DNA of 35,234 nt. Source: UBA8337 sp965662725 (GTDB lineage Bacteria; Pseudomonadota; Alphaproteobacteria; RS24). Each line of letters starts with the position of its first letter. Positions within the stretch are counted from its first letter, which is position 1. Where the stretch lies: NCBI GenBank assembly GCA_965662725.1, contig CBFIIT010000012.1, positions 1 through 35,234 on the forward strand, given 5' to 3'. The notes beneath the pieces are model-generated. The model did no database searches. It was not told where the DNA came from and worked only from the letters and a program-made list of their open reading frames with translations. The position numbers and the translations under genes are program-made. Below, piece by piece: positions 33,267 through 35,234 of this stretch.

Positions 33267-35045
33267 ATGGGTTATCGCGCGCCGGTTTCGGCTATTGAAT
33301 TCGCACTTATGCAGGAGGCCGGTTTTCAACGGCTGATTGATAGCGGCAAATATGAAGATTTGTCGGATGATTTGCTGACTGCCATTCTCGATGAAGCCGC
33401 CAAGCTGGCCAATGATTATGTCGCGCCGTTTAATTGGGAAGGCGACCAAACCGGTTCGCATCTGACCGATGAAGGCGTGAAAGTGCCGGAAAGTTTCAAG
33501 ACTGCTTACAGCAAATATATTGAAGGCGGCTGGCCGACTTTAGCCGCGCCGACCGAATATGGCGGGCAGGGCCTGCCATTGGCTTTGTCCAATGCGGTAA
33601 CTGAAATGATGAACTCGAATATCGGTTTCCAGCTTTGCCCGATGCTGTCCAATGGCGGGGTTGAGGCAATGGCGGCGCATGCCAGCGAAGAGCAGAAAGA
33701 GAAATATCTGCGCCGCGTGATTTCCGGCGAATGGTCGGCGACAATGAATTTGACCGAGCCGCATGCCGGTTCCGATGTCGGCAATATTCGTTCAAAAGCC
33801 GTGCCGCAAGATGATGGCAGTTATAAAATCACCGGCACGAAGATTTATATCACCTATGGCGACCACGATATGACCGACAATATCATTCACTTGGTATTGG
33901 CGCGTACACCGGGCGCACCGGAAGGCACGAAAGGCATCTCGCTTTTCGTTGTGCCGAAATTCATGGTCAATGATGATGGATCTCTGGGCGCGGCCAATGA
34001 TGTGAAATGTATCGGCCTTGAAGAGAAGCTGGGTATTCATGCCAGCCCCACATGCGTGATGGCTTATGGCGAGAATGCCGATACCACAGGCGGCGCGACA
34101 GGCTGGTTGATTGGGCCTGAGCATGGCGGCATGGCTTGCATGTTCACCATGATGAATAATGCGCGGCTGCATGTCGGCCTGCAGGGTGTTGGCGTTGCCG
34201 AAGCGGCGACACAACACGCGCTTGCTTATGCGCAAGAACGCAAGCAGGGCCGCAAACCGGGTGCTGCGAAAGACGATAATGATGCCGTTGCCATCATCAA
34301 TCATCCCGATGTACGCCGTATGCTTTTGACCATGCGCGCCTTAACCGATGCGTCGCGCGCCATTTGCTATGAAAACGGCGTTATGGCTGATCTCGCTCAT
34401 GCGACGGGCGATGCGGAAGCGAAAGCCAAGAATGATTTGCTGACGCCAATCTCCAAAGCCTTCAGCACGGACATTGCCAATGAAGTGGCGTCTTTGGGCG
34501 TGCAAATTCATGGCGGTATGGGGTTTGTTGAGGAAACCGGCGCGGCACAATTCATGCGCGATGCGCGTATCTTGCCGATTTATGAAGGCACAAACGGCAT
34601 TCAAGCAATGGATTTGGTTGGCCGCAAGCTGGGCAATGGCGACACCATCAAGGCCTATATTGGCGAGATGAAGGAAACCGCTGAGAATTGCCGCCAGTCA
34701 AACAATCCGCTGCTGGTTGATGTGGCCGAACGTTTGACCAATTCAATTGCCGTGCTGGAAGAGACAACTGACTGGCTGGTCGCGCAACGCGGCTCTCTAG
34801 ATGTGCTGGCCGGTGCGACGCCATATCTGCGCCTGTTCGGTCTGGTTGCCGGTTGCCATTATTTGGCCCGTGGCGCACATGCCGTATCGCAAAATTCAGT
34901 CGAGCCGAATTTCGACCGACGCAAAATGGCCTCTGCCCAATTTTACGCGCATAATCTTTTATCTGCCGTTGGCGGCCTGTCAGAAGCGGTGAAAGCGGGC
35001 AATGAAATGCTGGAAGATATCGGCGTCGAGGCGTTGGCTAGTTAG
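33267..35045 (+). CDS. Acyl-CoA dehydrogenase, DmdC-like
   Basis: A 592-residue FAD enzyme that inserts a 2,3-double bond into an acyl-CoA. The flavin-binding MNLTEPHAGSDVG and the C-terminal HGGMGFVEETGAAQF and YEGTNGIQAMD (catalytic-base Glu440) are clear. The ~590-residue length and the start MGYRAPVSAIEF match the long group that includes DmdC, which oxidises 3-methylmercaptopropionyl-CoA in marine DMSP degradation. Other members act on fatty acyl-CoAs, so DmdC itself is only a candidate. No dmdA, dmdB or dmdD is seen here; the nearby crotonase lacks one of the hydratase Glu residues. AGGAG precedes the ATG. Confidence 0.88.
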   Translation: MGYRAPVSAIEFALMQEAGFQRLIDSGKYEDLSDDLLTAILDEAAKLANDYVAPFNWEGDQTGSHLTDEGVKVPESFKTAYSKYIEGGWPTLAAPTEYGGQGLPLALSNAVTEMMNSNIGFQLCPMLSNGGVEAMAAHASEEQKEKYLRRVISGEWSATMNLTEPHAGSDVGNIRSKAVPQDDGSYKITGTKIYITYGDHDMTDNIIHLVLARTPGAPEGTKGISLFVVPKFMVNDDGSLGAANDVKCIGLEEKLGIHASPTCVMAYGENADTTGGATGWLIGPEHGGMACMFTMMNNARLHVGLQGVGVAEAATQHALAYAQERKQGRKPGAAKDDNDAVAIINHPDVRRMLLTMRALTDASRAICYENGVMADLAHATGDAEAKAKNDLLTPISKAFSTDIANEVASLGVQIHGGMGFVEETGAAQFMRDARILPIYEGTNGIQAMDLVGRKLGNGDTIKAYIGEMKETAENCRQSNNPLLVDVAERLTNSIAVLEETTDWLVAQRGSLDVLAGATPYLRLFGLVAGCHYLARGAHAVSQNSVEPNFDRRKMASAQFYAHNLLSAVGGLSEAVKAGNEMLEDIGVEALAS

Positions 35046-35063
35046 GGGCGAGTTAGGGTAAAA

Positions 35064-35152
35064 GTGCCCGCTTGCCCGAAAGGGCAAGCTCGGCACGCCT
35101 TCCCCAAGCGAAGCGGTTTTGCAACGTAAAACCGCTGAGACGAAGAAGCGTC
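35064..35152 (+). ncRNA. Structured 3' region or small RNA candidate (three stem-loops)
   Basis: After the dehydrogenase stop there are three stem-loops before the terminator. The first is a GAAA-capped stem GCTTGCCC/GGGCAAGC (35070-35089) extended by GTGCC/GGCAC. The second is AGCGGTTTT/AAAACCGCT (35112-35136). The third is GACG/CGTC (35139-35152). I do not recognise a known RNA family. Confidence 0.4.
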
Positions 35153-35163
35153 ACATGAATCAG

Positions 35164-35194
35164 AAAACCCCGCTCGAGAGAGCGGGGTTTTTTT
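35164..35194 (+). terminator. Strong rho-independent terminator
   Basis: A 12-base-pair perfect stem (35164-35175 with 35180-35191), loop GAGA, GC-rich core CCCCGCTC, and a T7 run (35188-35194) at the 3' side. It ends the dehydrogenase transcript and the structured region. 35195-35234 holds nothing I recognise. Confidence 0.93.
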
Positions 35195-35234
35195 GTCGTT
35201 TGGGTGTGTTGCGTCTGCTCTGAAATTTTGTTTA

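Noticed and set aside
1..35234. CRISPR arrays, insertion sequences, phage or toxin-antitoxin genes
   Set aside because: No direct-repeat array, transposase, integrase or recognised toxin was seen; the window is collinear core and metabolic genes.

Overview
The window is one end of an ordinary bacterial chromosome, most likely from an alphaproteobacterium of moderate GC content, possibly marine. The clearest evidence is gene order. One block runs tatA-tatB-tatC-serS-surE-nlpD/dipM-like-yajC-secD-secF followed by a squalene/phytoene-synthase-like gene. A second block runs uvrA (divergent)/ssb-gyrA-coaD-ppi-queA-tgt. Both are typical of Alphaproteobacteria, as are the PmtA-type phospholipid methyltransferase, folate-dependent TrmFO, and the sequence style of UvrA, GyrA and the LysM/LytM protein. 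No phage, insertion sequence, CRISPR or plasmid signature was seen.

Layout. 1-9703 (+): the 3' part of an ABC transporter ATPase, the Tat translocase genes, seryl-tRNA synthetase, SurE, a LysM/LytM envelope protein, YajC-SecD-SecF, a PuuD-N-like membrane protein with a clear terminator, and an NDUFAF6-like protein. 9778-10350 (+): a NYN-domain protein. 10360-15433 (-): uvrA, pmtA-like and trmFO, read leftward. 15610-22356 (+): ssb, gyrA, coaD, a cyclophilin, queA and tgt. 22359-24091 (-): MAPEG, thioesterase and GST-like genes. 24255-24330: tRNA-Lys(TTT). 24481-26250 (+): a fatty acid desaturase and an LpxR-like outer-membrane lipid A deacylase. 26252-28051 (-): GntP permease plus thioesterase. 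28149-29567 (+): GPH/MelB-type symporter. 29569-33162 (-): ferric-reductase-like membrane protein, crotonase and a SulP-STAS-cNMP transporter. 33267-35045 (+): DmdC-like acyl-CoA dehydrogenase, followed by a multi-hairpin 3' region ending in a strong intrinsic terminator.

The left two thirds is housekeeping: protein export by Sec and Tat, DNA repair and topology, CoA synthesis, and tRNA modification (m5U54 and queuosine). The right third is metabolic and envelope accessory content: lipid modification, acyl-CoA chemistry and transporters. I found no obviously new multi-gene system. The best leads are local: a cyclophilin gene with a second, well-formed internal start that would give a cytoplasmic form; a structured leader with a five-codon ORF abutting a TTG start at gyrA; a Tgt lacking two of its three zinc cysteines; an LpxR-like enzyme coupled to a desaturase; and a structured RNA-like region at the right end.
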